From: Pseudomonas yamanorum
GTDB lineage: Bacteria; Pseudomonadota; Gammaproteobacteria; Pseudomonadales; Pseudomonadaceae
DNA: 64,000 bases
Direction of reading: 5' to 3'
Assembly (NCBI RefSeq): GCF_900105735.1
Contig: NZ_LT629793.1
Span: 4,650,001-4,714,000, forward strand
The position numbers and the translations under genes were made by a program. Below, in pieces: positions 35,888-44,757 of this stretch; within the stretch, counting starts at the first letter, position 1; every line of letters starts with the position of its first letter. The notes below the pieces were generated by a model, which was given only the letters and a program-made list of their open reading frames with translations, made no database searches and was not told where the DNA came from.

Positions 35888-38314
35888 ATGAAGTCCAGGG
35901 CAACGTCGGCGGGTTCGGTTAAACATTGGCTGGGAGCCTCGGTATTGGCGGTTTCGGGGCTGGCGCTGCTGCCCCTGGGCGTAGCGCAGGCGGCTGAGGC
36001 GCAGCAGCAGAGCACGCTGTTCAACTTTGCCTTGGCCGCCAAGCCGCTGCCCCAGGCCTTGAGCGACTTCACCCGGGTGACCGGCATCAGCGTGGTCTAC
36101 ACCGACGAAGCGCCCTATGCCATCAAGGCCCCGGCCATCACCGGGCAGATGAGCGCGGCCCAGGCCATGCAACGGCTGCTGGGCAACTCCGGCTTCACTT
36201 TCCGCCAGATCGACGCCCGCACTCTGGCCCTTGAGCCACTGCCGACCGACGGCGCGCTGAACCTCGGCGCTACTACCATCAGCGGTGCCGCCCTGGCCTC
36301 GGATACCACCAGCTATCAGCCGCCGCCTACCAGTTCGGTGATGCGTTCCCACGGCCTGCTGCTGGAAACCCCACAAACCGTCAACGTCGTGCCGGCCCAG
36401 GTGATTCGCGATCAACAGCCGCGCAACCTCGACGACGCCCTGGCTAACGTCAGCGGTATTACCCAGGCCAACACGTTGGGCAGCACCCAGGACGCGGTGA
36501 TGTTGCGTGGTTTTGGTGACAACCGAAACGGTTCGATCATGCAGGACGGCATGCCGCTGGTGCAGGGCCGCGCGATGAACTCCACCGCCGAGCGCGTCGA
36601 AGTGCTCAAGGGCCCGTCGTCGTTGCTGTATGGCATCCAGGATCCGGGTGGCGTGGTCAACATCGTCAGCAAGAAACCCGAGCTGACTCAATCCACTTCG
36701 CTGACGGTGCGTGGCTCGACTTTTGGTGACGGCAAGAACGGTAGCGGCGGCAACCTGGATACCACGGGGCCGATCGGTGACAGCGGGTTGGCGTATCGCT
36801 TGATCGTCGATCATGAAGACGAAGATTACTGGCGCAACTACGGCACACACCGCGAGAGCCTGATCGCACCGTCGCTGGCCTGGTACGGCGAAAACACCAA
36901 GCTGTTGTTTGCCTATGAGCACCGGGAGTTTCTCTCGCCGTTTGATCGGGGGACTGCGATTGATCCCAAGACCAACCACCCACTGGATATTCCGTCCACT
37001 CGCCGCCTGGACGAGCCCTTCAACAACATGGAAGGCCGCTCCGATCTGTACCGCTTCGAGGCTGACCATGACCTGAATGACGACTGGAAAGCCCACTTCG
37101 GCTACAGCTGGAACCGCGAGACCTACGATGCCAGCCAGGTACGTGTGGTGAAGGTCAACACCAACGGCACCCTGACCCGCAGCATGGACGGCACCCAGGG
37201 CGCATTGACCACGGATCGCTTCGCCACCGCCAGCCTTGAAGGCAAGGTCAACGTCGCCGGCATGCAGCACGACCTGACCTTCGGCCTGGATGACGAGTAC
37301 CGCAAGATCTACCGGGCCGACCTGATCCGCCAGTCGCCCCGTGGCACGTTCAACTACAACGATCCGGTCTATGGCAATGAAGTAGCGGGCACCACCGTCA
37401 GTGCACCGGACAGCAACCAGATGGACCTGCTGCGCAGCGACTCGTTGTTCCTGCAGGATGCGATCCACCTCACCGACCAGTGGATTCTGGTAGGCGGCGC
37501 GCGTTATCAGATGTACGACCAATACGCCGGCAAGGGCGTCCCGTTCACCGCCAACACCGACGGCAATGGCCAGAAATGGGTGCCACGCGTCGGCCTGGTG
37601 TACCGCTACACCGACGAGCTGTCGTTCTATGGCAGCTACACCGAGTCGTTCAAACCCAACTCCACGATCGCGCCGCTGGCCAATAAAACGAGACTGGATG
37701 GCAGCCTTGAGCCGGAGCAATCGAAGTCCTGGGAATTGGGGGCCAAACTGGATATACCGGGCCGCATCACCGCCAGCGCCGCCCTGTTCAACATCGAAAA
37801 ACGCAACGTGCTGGTGCAGGTGGGCGATGGCCTGACTTCGGTGTACAGCGTCGCCGGCAAGGTGCGCTCCCGTGGTCTGGAACTGGATGCCAGCGGCCAA
37901 CTGACCGACAAGTGGAGCGTGATCGGCAGCTATGCCTACACCGATGCCGAGGTTACTGAGGACCCCGAATACAAAGGTAATCGCCTGCAAAACGTTGCGA
38001 AGAACACCGGCTCGCTGTCGGCGGTGTATGACTTCGGCAGCCTCTTGGGCGGCGACCAACTGCGGGTCGGTGCCGGTGCACGGTATGTCGGCGAGCGTTC
38101 GGGCGATGCGGCCAACAGTTTCGACTTGCCGGGTTACACAGTGGCCGACGCCTTCGCCACCTACGACACCAAGGTCGACGGTCAGAAGGTCAAGTTCCAG
38201 CTCAACGTGAAGAACCTGTTTGACCGTACCTATTACACCTCGGCCGTGAACACCCAGTTTGTCTCCATCGGCGACGCCCGTCAGGTGTCCGTCTCCAGCA
38301 CCCTGGAGTTCTGA
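35888..38314 (+). CDS. TonB-dependent siderophore receptor with STN signalling domain
   Basis: This 808-residue outer-membrane receptor has a signal peptide ending near VAQAAEA. An N-terminal secretin/TonB STN domain (about 40-115, LPQALSDFTRVTGISVVY) precedes the plug (VNVVPAQVIRDQQPRNLDDAL, VEVLKGPSSLLYG, GGVVNIVSKKP) and a 22-strand barrel ending VSVSSTLEF. It belongs to the FpvA/FhuE/FiuA group of ferric-siderophore importers. An STN domain usually signals to a FecR-type anti-sigma factor and ECF sigma factor; neither is adjacent. The start at 35888 gives a normal signal peptide. It overlaps the next gene by one base (TGATG). Confidence 0.92.
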   Translation: MKSRATSAGSVKHWLGASVLAVSGLALLPLGVAQAAEAQQQSTLFNFALAAKPLPQALSDFTRVTGISVVYTDEAPYAIKAPAITGQMSAAQAMQRLLGNSGFTFRQIDARTLALEPLPTDGALNLGATTISGAALASDTTSYQPPPTSSVMRSHGLLLETPQTVNVVPAQVIRDQQPRNLDDALANVSGITQANTLGSTQDAVMLRGFGDNRNGSIMQDGMPLVQGRAMNSTAERVEVLKGPSSLLYGIQDPGGVVNIVSKKPELTQSTSLTVRGSTFGDGKNGSGGNLDTTGPIGDSGLAYRLIVDHEDEDYWRNYGTHRESLIAPSLAWYGENTKLLFAYEHREFLSPFDRGTAIDPKTNHPLDIPSTRRLDEPFNNMEGRSDLYRFEADHDLNDDWKAHFGYSWNRETYDASQVRVVKVNTNGTLTRSMDGTQGALTTDRFATASLEGKVNVAGMQHDLTFGLDDEYRKIYRADLIRQSPRGTFNYNDPVYGNEVAGTTVSAPDSNQMDLLRSDSLFLQDAIHLTDQWILVGGARYQMYDQYAGKGVPFTANTDGNGQKWVPRVGLVYRYTDELSFYGSYTESFKPNSTIAPLANKTRLDGSLEPEQSKSWELGAKLDIPGRITASAALFNIEKRNVLVQVGDGLTSVYSVAGKVRSRGLELDASGQLTDKWSVIGSYAYTDAEVTEDPEYKGNRLQNVAKNTGSLSAVYDFGSLLGGDQLRVGAGARYVGERSGDAANSFDLPGYTVADAFATYDTKVDGQKVKFQLNVKNLFDRTYYTSAVNTQFVSIGDARQVSVSSTLEF

Positions 38315-39348
38315 TGAAACACTGGTTACTGGCAGCACTGCTGATCAGCGGCGCGGCATCGGCTGATGACTCGACCTACCATCGCGAACACCGGGTGACA
38401 TTGCCCGGCTCCGGCCACAGTTGGGGTTTTGTCGGGCTGGACCCGACCCGGCCGTATCTGTTCCTGGCTCGCCGGGAAAACGGCCTGAGCGTGTTTGATG
38501 TGAAACAGCAGCGCCTGGTCGAGACGGTGGCGCAGTCCGAAGGCGCCAACGGCGTGGTGTTCGTGCCTGAGGTAGACCGGGTATTCGTGCTCAACACCGA
38601 CGGCAGTCTGAGTGTGGTGCAGTTATCCACACTCACATTCCTGAAGCGCATCCCGGTGGCGCAAAGCAACCTCAACAGTGCGGTGTACGAGCCATCGACG
38701 GGCAAGGTGATTATCGTCAGTGGGCGTCGGGCGGATCGTTCGACGCTGTTTGAATTCGACCCGAAACAGGAACGAATCACCGGCGCCCATGAACTGGCGG
38801 TGAAGAAAATCGACCCGCTGCTGATCAAGGGCGACGGCAGCTTCTTCCTGCCGATGCGCGATGAAGGCAAGGTCGCCCGTTATTCGGCGAGCACCTTTGC
38901 GTTGCTCGACACCTGGCAGTTTGCCGATTGCCCCAAGCCCAGCGCATTGGCCCAGGACGTGGCGCGCCAGCGACTGTTTGTGGCGTGTCGCGGTGAAGTG
39001 CCGGTGTTGATCGTTGCCGACCGGAAAACCGGTGAAGTAAAGGCGAAGCTGCCGATCACCCGCGACGTCAACGCCCTGGCCTACGACGAGCAGCACCGGC
39101 GCTTGCTGATCCCCAGTGGCGTCGATGCCAACCTGACGCTGGTGGATCAAACGGATGCCGACCACTACGCCGTACGCGCCAGCGTCAGCACCTTGCCGAT
39201 GGCCTACAACATGGCGTTCGACCCGGCGAGCCAGCGGGTATTCCTGCCGGCCATGGACTTTACCCAGCCGGCGCCGAGCAAGGCCGAGCCCAAGCCGGAC
39301 CCGCTGTTTCATGCCAATACGTTTTCCGTAACGACCTACGGGCCTTGA
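38314..39348 (+). CDS. Periplasmic YncE-like beta-propeller protein
   Basis: This 344-residue secreted protein has a signal peptide (MKHWLLAALLISGAASA). It consists of repeated blades of the YVTN/YncE type (LFLARRENGLSVFDVKQQRLVE, DRVFVLNTDGSLSVVQLSTL, RLFVACRGEVPVLIVADRKTG). It is translationally coupled to the siderophore receptor and may help handle the siderophore or receptor, as proposed for other receptor-linked propeller proteins. No enzyme motif is visible. Confidence 0.82.
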   Translation: MKHWLLAALLISGAASADDSTYHREHRVTLPGSGHSWGFVGLDPTRPYLFLARRENGLSVFDVKQQRLVETVAQSEGANGVVFVPEVDRVFVLNTDGSLSVVQLSTLTFLKRIPVAQSNLNSAVYEPSTGKVIIVSGRRADRSTLFEFDPKQERITGAHELAVKKIDPLLIKGDGSFFLPMRDEGKVARYSASTFALLDTWQFADCPKPSALAQDVARQRLFVACRGEVPVLIVADRKTGEVKAKLPITRDVNALAYDEQHRRLLIPSGVDANLTLVDQTDADHYAVRASVSTLPMAYNMAFDPASQRVFLPAMDFTQPAPSKAEPKPDPLFHANTFSVTTYGP

Positions 39349-39406
39349 TTGACCGGGAGGAATTCCACAAGCTGCGCACTCTCGAAATTCAAGGACTACC
39401 AGGTTT

Positions 39407-40867
39407 ATGCGGTTGGGACGATGGACACACGCCGGCGGGCTGCTGCTGGGCTTGAGCTTGTTGCTGGGCGGTTGCGCCACGGCACCGAAAACTTCCACCA
39501 GCGCCACCCTCGACCAGTTGCTGGCCGACCCGGCGTTGCACGGTGCCAGTGTGTCGCTGATGGTGCGCGACGCCCGCAGCGGCAGCACGCTCTACCAACA
39601 CAACCCACGCACACGGCTGACGCCGGCCTCCAGTCTCAAGTTGCTGACCACCGCAGCGGCGATGGATGTGCTGGGGCCGCAGTATCGGTTTTCCACGCAA
39701 CTGTTGAGCGACGGCATCCGCCAGGGCGCGGTGCTTAACGGCAACCTCTACCTGCGCGGCCTGGGCGACCCGACGATCCAGTGGGCGGATTACCAGGCAC
39801 TGGCCGCCAGCCTGGCGCAGCAGGGCATCCGGCAAGTGCAGGGTGACCTGGTGTTCGATGACACGTTCTTCGACGCCGAGCGTCTGGGCACCGATTGGTC
39901 CCAGGACGATGAAAGCACCTACTACGGCGCGCAGATTTCGGCGCTGACGGTGTCGCCCAATGACGACTTCGATGCGGGCTCCCTGCTGGTCACAGCCAAG
40001 GCGCCGGTCGTGGCGGGGCGCCCGGTGACGGTGGATGTCAGCCCGGCGACCGACTACGTGCAGATCGGCAACCGTGCCGTCAGCGGCCCGGGCAACAGCT
40101 ATGGGATCAATCGCCAGCACGGCACCAACCTGCTGCGCCTCAGTGGCGCATTGGCCCCGGGCAAGCAGAGTCGGCAATTGGTCAGTGTCTGGGAGCCGAC
40201 GCAACTGGTGGCCAATCTGTTTGGGCAGGCGTTGGCGCAGCAGGGGATTGTCGTGCAGGGGCGTCGGATGATCGGGGGTGTGACGCCGACCACGGCGACA
40301 GTGCTCGCGATGCATGAGTCGGCGCCGCTGCAGGACTTGATCACGCCGTTGCTCAAGCTTTCCAACAACAACATGTCCGAGGCATTGCTCAAGAGCATGG
40401 GGCGCAAGACCGTGAATGCCGGTACGGCGCCTGCCGGTGTAGCGACGGTGGCTGGGTTCCTGAAGCGTCAAGGGATTGATACGGCAACGTTGAATCAGGT
40501 GGACGGTTCGGGGTTGTCCCGACGTAACCTGGTGTCGTCGCAGAACCTGACGGACGTGCTGCTGGCCGCCAGCAAACAGCCTTGGTTCAACGCCTGGTAC
40601 AACGCCTTGCCGGTTGCCGGTAACCCGGACCGCCTGGTGGGCGGGAGCTTGCGCTATCGCCTGCGGGGCACGGCGGCGGAAAACAACCTGCACGGCAAGA
40701 CCGGCTCGATGAGCGGCGTGTCGTCGTTGACCGGGTATGTCACCGATGCCAAGGGGCGCAAGCTGGTGTTTTCGATGGTGACCAACAATTACGTGGTCGC
40801 AGGCGCGCGGGTCAAGGCGCTGGAAAACCGTCTGGCCACGGCGCTGGCCAACAGCACGGACTATTGA
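39407..40867 (+). CDS. dacB: D-alanyl-D-alanine carboxypeptidase/endopeptidase PBP4
   Basis: This 486-residue penicillin-binding protein of class C type 4 trims and cleaves peptidoglycan cross-bridges in the periplasm. Its three active-site motifs are visible: S75-S-L-K78 (TPASSLKLLT), SNN (KLSNNNMSEALL) and KTG (HGKTGSMSG). The N-terminus reads LSLLLGGC23, a lipobox, so it is probably a lipoprotein, unlike E. coli DacB. PBP4 loss is linked to ampC induction in Pseudomonas. It stands alone, followed by a REPIN. Confidence 0.93.
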   Translation: MRLGRWTHAGGLLLGLSLLLGGCATAPKTSTSATLDQLLADPALHGASVSLMVRDARSGSTLYQHNPRTRLTPASSLKLLTTAAAMDVLGPQYRFSTQLLSDGIRQGAVLNGNLYLRGLGDPTIQWADYQALAASLAQQGIRQVQGDLVFDDTFFDAERLGTDWSQDDESTYYGAQISALTVSPNDDFDAGSLLVTAKAPVVAGRPVTVDVSPATDYVQIGNRAVSGPGNSYGINRQHGTNLLRLSGALAPGKQSRQLVSVWEPTQLVANLFGQALAQQGIVVQGRRMIGGVTPTTATVLAMHESAPLQDLITPLLKLSNNNMSEALLKSMGRKTVNAGTAPAGVATVAGFLKRQGIDTATLNQVDGSGLSRRNLVSSQNLTDVLLAASKQPWFNAWYNALPVAGNPDRLVGGSLRYRLRGTAAENNLHGKTGSMSGVSSLTGYVTDAKGRKLVFSMVTNNYVVAGARVKALENRLATALANSTDY

Positions 40868-40880
40868 GCACCGAAGATCA

Positions 40881-40974
40881 AATGTGGGAGCGGGCTTGCT
40901 CGCGAATGCGGTGGATCAGTCAGTACATGTGTTGACTGCCACACCGCCTTCGCGAGCAAGCCCGCTCCCACATT
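40881..40974. repeat. REPIN-type palindromic repeat
   Basis: AATGTGGGAGCGGGCTTGCT.. and its inverted copy flank about 35 variable bases. It separates convergent dacB and the AraC-type gene. Confidence 0.88.
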
Positions 40975-41002
40975 GGTCCTGTGCCGTCAGGCAGATTGCA
41001 TT

Positions 41003-41878
41003 TCAAGGCAGGAATGCCTGCCGGTATTCCCCAGGCGTCGCGCCCATCGCCTGGCGGAACCGGTTGGTAAAGTGGCTGGCACTGGAAAACCCGCATGCCA
41101 GCGCAATCTCGCCCAAGGGCAATGACCCGCCACGCAACAACTCCCGGGCGCGGGCCAGGCGCCGCGCCAGCAGGTACTGGTGGGGCGGCAGGCCAAAGCT
41201 CTCGCGAAACATCCGCGCGAAGTGGTACTCCGACAAGGCGCACAAGCCTGCCAACTGCCCCAGGCTGATCGGCTCGGCCAGTTGCTGGTCGATGTGCTCC
41301 ACCAGTTGCCGACGCTGGTGGGCAGCCAGCCCGCCTTTCAAGCGCAAACCTTCACGCATCCCCACTTGGCTGAGCAAGGTATGGCTGAGCATTTCATGCG
41401 CCAGGCTGCTGGTCAGCAGGCGCTCGCCGGGCTCTTTCCAGTTCAGGCTGATCAACTGGTGAAAGCGCCGGGCCTGCTGCGCGTCGTCGAGGAAGGTGCT
41501 CTCACGCAACTGCAACTCGCGGGGCTCACGGTCCAGCAAGGTCACGCAGCCCAAGGCGAATTGCTCCGGGCTGAAATACACGTGGGCCAGGCGGATTTCG
41601 CCGTTGATCACCCAGGCCGACTGATGCTCCGCCGGCAGGATGCACAGCTTGTCCGGGCCGCCCTTGGTGCCGGGCTGGTCGCGGCGAAAGGTGCCGGTGC
41701 CGCCGCCGATGTAGCAGGACAGGGTGTGATGGTCGGGGGCTTCGTAATCCTGGGCGTCGTGATGGTTGCTCCACAAGGCTGCAGACAAGCCGTCACCGAG
41801 CTCGGCGCACAGCTCGAGGCGAGCGTTGGGCGAGCGGTTGAGGGATTGAAAGACTTGCAGGGTTTCCAGTGGCGGCAT
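41003..41878 (-). CDS. AraC-family transcriptional regulator
   Basis: This 291-residue regulator has an N-terminal cupin-like sensing domain and a C-terminal pair of helix-turn-helix motifs (PISLGQLAGLCALSEYHFAR and LPLGEIALACGFSSASHFTNR, then ATPGEYR). The start ATG 41878 (MPPLETLQVF) is favoured. It is divergent from the EamA permease gene, sharing about 137 bp, and is a natural candidate to regulate it. Confidence 0.9.
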   Translation of the reverse strand: MPPLETLQVFQSLNRSPNARLELCAELGDGLSAALWSNHHDAQDYEAPDHHTLSCYIGGGTGTFRRDQPGTKGGPDKLCILPAEHQSAWVINGEIRLAHVYFSPEQFALGCVTLLDREPRELQLRESTFLDDAQQARRFHQLISLNWKEPGERLLTSSLAHEMLSHTLLSQVGMREGLRLKGGLAAHQRRQLVEHIDQQLAEPISLGQLAGLCALSEYHFARMFRESFGLPPHQYLLARRLARARELLRGGSLPLGEIALACGFSSASHFTNRFRQAMGATPGEYRQAFLP

Positions 41879-42015
41879 ATTCGTACTCTCTGACAGCTTG
41901 CATCCTACTCCCAGCGGCGATTCCTGTGATCCCGGCAGCCGACAAAAGCGCAAGAATGTGCAAGAGGCTGGGTGCCGCCCGGGGCGAAACTGTGGCTCAA
42001 CCCTCGGAGCCCGCC

Positions 42016-42927
42016 ATGAACCTTTTCCTGTATTTACTCACCGTACTGATCTGGGGCACCACCTGGATTGCCCTCAAGTGGCAACTGGGCGTGGTGGCGA
42101 TTCCGGTGTCCATCGTCTATCGCTTTGGCCTCGCGGCGCTGGTGCTGTTCGTGATGCTGCTGCTCAGCCGCAAGCTGCAGGTGATGAACCGCCGTGGGCA
42201 TTTGATCTGCCTGGCCCAGGGGCTGTGCCTGTTTTGCGTCAACTTCATGTGCTTTCTCACCGCCAGCCAGTGGATTCCCAGCGGGCTGGTGGCGGTGGTG
42301 TTCTCCACCGCGACCTTGTGGAACGCGCTGAACGCTCGGGTGTTCTTTGGCCAGAAAGTCGCACGCAATGTGTTGATGGGCGGCGGCCTCGGGTTGCTGG
42401 GCCTGGGGCTGTTGTTCTGGCCGGAACTGGTGGGGCACACCGCCAGCCCGCAAACCTTGCTCGGCCTGGGTTTGGCGCTGCTCGGCACGATGTGTTTCTC
42501 GGCGGGCAACATGCTGTCGAGCCTGCAACAGAAGGCCGGCCTCAAGCCGCTGACCACCAATGCCTGGGGCATGGCCTATGGTGCGTCGATGCTGGCGATG
42601 TACTGCGCGGTGCAGGGTATTCCGTTCGACATGGAATGGAACAGCCGCTACATCGGTTCGTTGTTGTACCTGGTGATCCCGGGTTCGGTGATCGGTTTTA
42701 CTGCCTACCTGACCCTGGTCGGGCGCATGGGGCCGGAGCGGGCGGCGTATTGCACCGTGCTGTTCCCGGTGGTGGCGTTGAACGTCTCGGCGTTTGCCGA
42801 AGGCTATCAGTGGACAGCGCCCGCGTTGGCGGGGCTGGTACTGGTGATGCTGGGGAATGTGTTGGTGTTTCGTAAGCCCAAGGCTGGCGCGCCGATCAAT
42901 CCAATCTACAAGGCGAAGCAGGTCTAG
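42016..42927 (+). CDS. EamA/DMT-superfamily permease
   Basis: This 303-residue inner-membrane protein has about ten helices in two EamA repeats (LLTVLIWGTTWIALK opening the first, ALLGTMCFSAGNMLSSLQQK the second). The family exports amino acids, metabolites or drugs; substrate unknown. The start at 42016 follows GGAG. It is divergent from the AraC regulator and ends directly at a repeat. Confidence 0.88.
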   Translation: MNLFLYLLTVLIWGTTWIALKWQLGVVAIPVSIVYRFGLAALVLFVMLLLSRKLQVMNRRGHLICLAQGLCLFCVNFMCFLTASQWIPSGLVAVVFSTATLWNALNARVFFGQKVARNVLMGGGLGLLGLGLLFWPELVGHTASPQTLLGLGLALLGTMCFSAGNMLSSLQQKAGLKPLTTNAWGMAYGASMLAMYCAVQGIPFDMEWNSRYIGSLLYLVIPGSVIGFTAYLTLVGRMGPERAAYCTVLFPVVALNVSAFAEGYQWTAPALAGLVLVMLGNVLVFRKPKAGAPINPIYKAKQV

Positions 42928-43036
42928 TGTGGGAGCTGCGAGCCCAGGCAAGGCTGCGATGCAGGCGCTGCGGTTTTGCAGGTGCACTGCGGTGATGCCA
43001 TCGCAGCCTCGCTAAAGCTCGACAGTTCCCACATTT
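42928..43036. repeat. REPIN-type repeat, third sequence class
   Basis: Outer TGTGGGAGCTG / ..AGTTCCCACATT with an inner GGCTGCGATG..CATCGCAGCC doublet and GCTCGACAG. It shares the CGCAGCCTCGCT..GCTCGACAG core with the repeat at 57503-57620. It begins one base after the permease stop codon. Confidence 0.82.
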
Positions 43037-43065
43037 AATATCCTTTACCTGAGAATCACCGTTCG

Positions 43066-44610
43066 CTACTTCAGGCCCAGGCGCTTGGCCATCCGTCCCA
43101 GGTTGGCCCGGTCCAGGCCCAGCTCACGTGCGGCGCTGGCCCAGTTGTGCTGGTGGCGTTCCAGGCAGGCACTGATGACCTGGCGCTGGTAGTTCTCGGT
43201 GGCCAGGCGCAGGTCGCCGGTGACGTTCGGCGCTGGCTCGGGCTGCTCTTCGAGCGGTTGCGCGGCGGCGTTCGGCAAGTCCAGGTCCGCCGCGCTGAGG
43301 CTGAGAATCTGCGGCCGTTCCCGGCAGTTACCCAGGGCTTTCAGGGCGCTGCGGCCGATCAAGTGTTCCAGTTCGCGCACATTCCCCGGCCACGTATAAG
43401 CCAGCAGTGCCGCCTGGGCATCGCTGGTCAGGCGCAGGCTGCCCAGGCCCATGCGCGAGCGGTTCTGTTCAAGGAAAAAACCCGCCAGCAACAGCACATC
43501 GCGGCCACGCTCCCGCAGCGCCGGGACTTGCAACGGGTACACACTCAAGCGGTGATAAAAGTCGGCACGATAGCGGCCGCTGCGCACTTCTTCGGCCAGA
43601 TCCCGGTTAGTGGCAGCGATCAGGCGCACATCCACCTGATGCTCCTTGTCAGACCCCAGGCGCTGCAACTGACCACTTTGCAGCACCCGCAGCAGCTTGG
43701 CCTGCACGGTGAGGGATAATTCGCCCACTTCATCCAGGAACAGCGTGCCGCCATTCGCCAGCTCGAACTTGCCCCTGCGTTCGTTCAGCGCGCCGGTAAA
43801 CGCCCCGCGCACATGGCCGAACAGCTCGCTTTCCACCAGGGTTTCCGGCAGGGCGGCGCAGTTGAGGCTGATCAGCGGTTTCTCGGCGCGGGATGAGGCG
43901 GCGTGGATCGCCTGGGCCACCAGCTCCTTGCCGACGCCGGTCTCGCCGGTGATCAGCACGGTCAAATCGCTGCCGCCCACCAGGTTGATTTCTTCCACCA
44001 GGCGTTTGTGGGTCTTGCTCTGGCCGATCATCTCCTTGTGCTGCTGGCCGCTGGCCTGGCGGTAGATTTCGGCCCGCTGGTGTTCGTCTTCGGCCCGCAG
44101 GGCCAGGCGTTCGATGCGTTCGGCAACATTCACCGTTGCGGCAGCAAGGCTGGCGAAGGCTTGCAGGGCGTCCAGCTCCACCCGTTCGAAGCGCTCGGTG
44201 TCCAGGGCGTCGAGGGTCAGCAGGCCCCAGGGCTGGTCGTCTACGAACAGCGGGCAGCCCATGCAGTCATGAACTTCAAGGTGTCCATGCAGGCCATCCA
44301 CCAAACCGTCATAGGGGTCGGGCAGTTCGCTGTCGCTGTCAAAGCGGGTGGGGCCGGGGCTGCTGAGCAGCACACCAAAGCGCGGATGCTCGCTGACCTT
44401 GAAGCGCCGGCCGAGGGTGTCGGTGCTCAAACCATCCACCGCCAGAGGCACCAGCCATTCGCCGTCGAGGCGCAGCAGGGCGGCGGCGTCGCAGGGCAGC
44501 AGGGCGCGCATGGCCTGGAGCAGGCGCCGATAGCGCTCGCCTTCGGGCAGTTCGCGGGACAGGTCGGCGACCAGGGGCAGCAGGGTGGTGAGCAGCGGCT
44601 TCGCAGTCAT
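43066..44610 (-). CDS. norR: Nitric oxide-sensing sigma-54 activator NorR
   Basis: This 514-residue enhancer-binding protein has three parts. The N-terminal GAF domain carries a non-heme iron that senses NO; candidate ligands are the aspartates in LPDPYDGL, C116 in VHDCMGCPL and D134 in LTLDAL. The AAA+ domain has GETGVGKE (Walker A), GAFTGA (sigma-54 contact) and LFLDEVGEL (Walker B). The C-terminal Fis-like helix-turn-helix is NWASAARELGLDRANLGRMAKRLGLK in blocks. It is divergent from hmp, with three NorR-type sites between, one overlapping its own start codon, which implies autorepression. Confidence 0.95.
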   Translation of the reverse strand: MTAKPLLTTLLPLVADLSRELPEGERYRRLLQAMRALLPCDAAALLRLDGEWLVPLAVDGLSTDTLGRRFKVSEHPRFGVLLSSPGPTRFDSDSELPDPYDGLVDGLHGHLEVHDCMGCPLFVDDQPWGLLTLDALDTERFERVELDALQAFASLAAATVNVAERIERLALRAEDEHQRAEIYRQASGQQHKEMIGQSKTHKRLVEEINLVGGSDLTVLITGETGVGKELVAQAIHAASSRAEKPLISLNCAALPETLVESELFGHVRGAFTGALNERRGKFELANGGTLFLDEVGELSLTVQAKLLRVLQSGQLQRLGSDKEHQVDVRLIAATNRDLAEEVRSGRYRADFYHRLSVYPLQVPALRERGRDVLLLAGFFLEQNRSRMGLGSLRLTSDAQAALLAYTWPGNVRELEHLIGRSALKALGNCRERPQILSLSAADLDLPNAAAQPLEEQPEPAPNVTGDLRLATENYQRQVISACLERHQHNWASAARELGLDRANLGRMAKRLGLK

Positions 44611-44661
44611 AATGACTCCTTGTAGTCATAGTGACTATAAAGTGTAGGAGGTCATACTGAC
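44606..44661. promoter_or_regulatory. Three NorR enhancer sites between norR and hmp
   Basis: GTCA-N3-TGAC occurs three times: 44606-44616 (overlapping the norR ATG), 44625-44635 (extended palindrome TAGTCA-TAG-TGACTA) and 44651-44661. E. coli NorR needs three such sites to activate norVW. Confidence 0.88.
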
Positions 44662-44701
44662 TACATTTAATTCAAGCTACTGATTTATAAGGTTTTATTA
44701 G

Positions 44702-44718
44702 TTGGCATGAATACTGAG
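44702..44718 (+). promoter_or_regulatory. Candidate sigma-54 promoter of hmp
   Basis: TTGGCATGAATACTGAG matches the -24 half (TTGGCA-GA) well, but the -12 half reads CTGA where TTGC is expected (GG-N10-GA). It lies 40 bases downstream of the last NorR site and about 40 bases before the hmp start. Confidence 0.5.
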
Positions 44719-44757
44719 TAACAAAGGGTAATCAGTAAGAAGACCCAGGAGTCTGCC

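Noticed and set aside
35882..38338. 818-codon open frame opposite the siderophore receptor
   Set aside because: Mirror of the receptor coding frame, with no start signal or recognisable motif.
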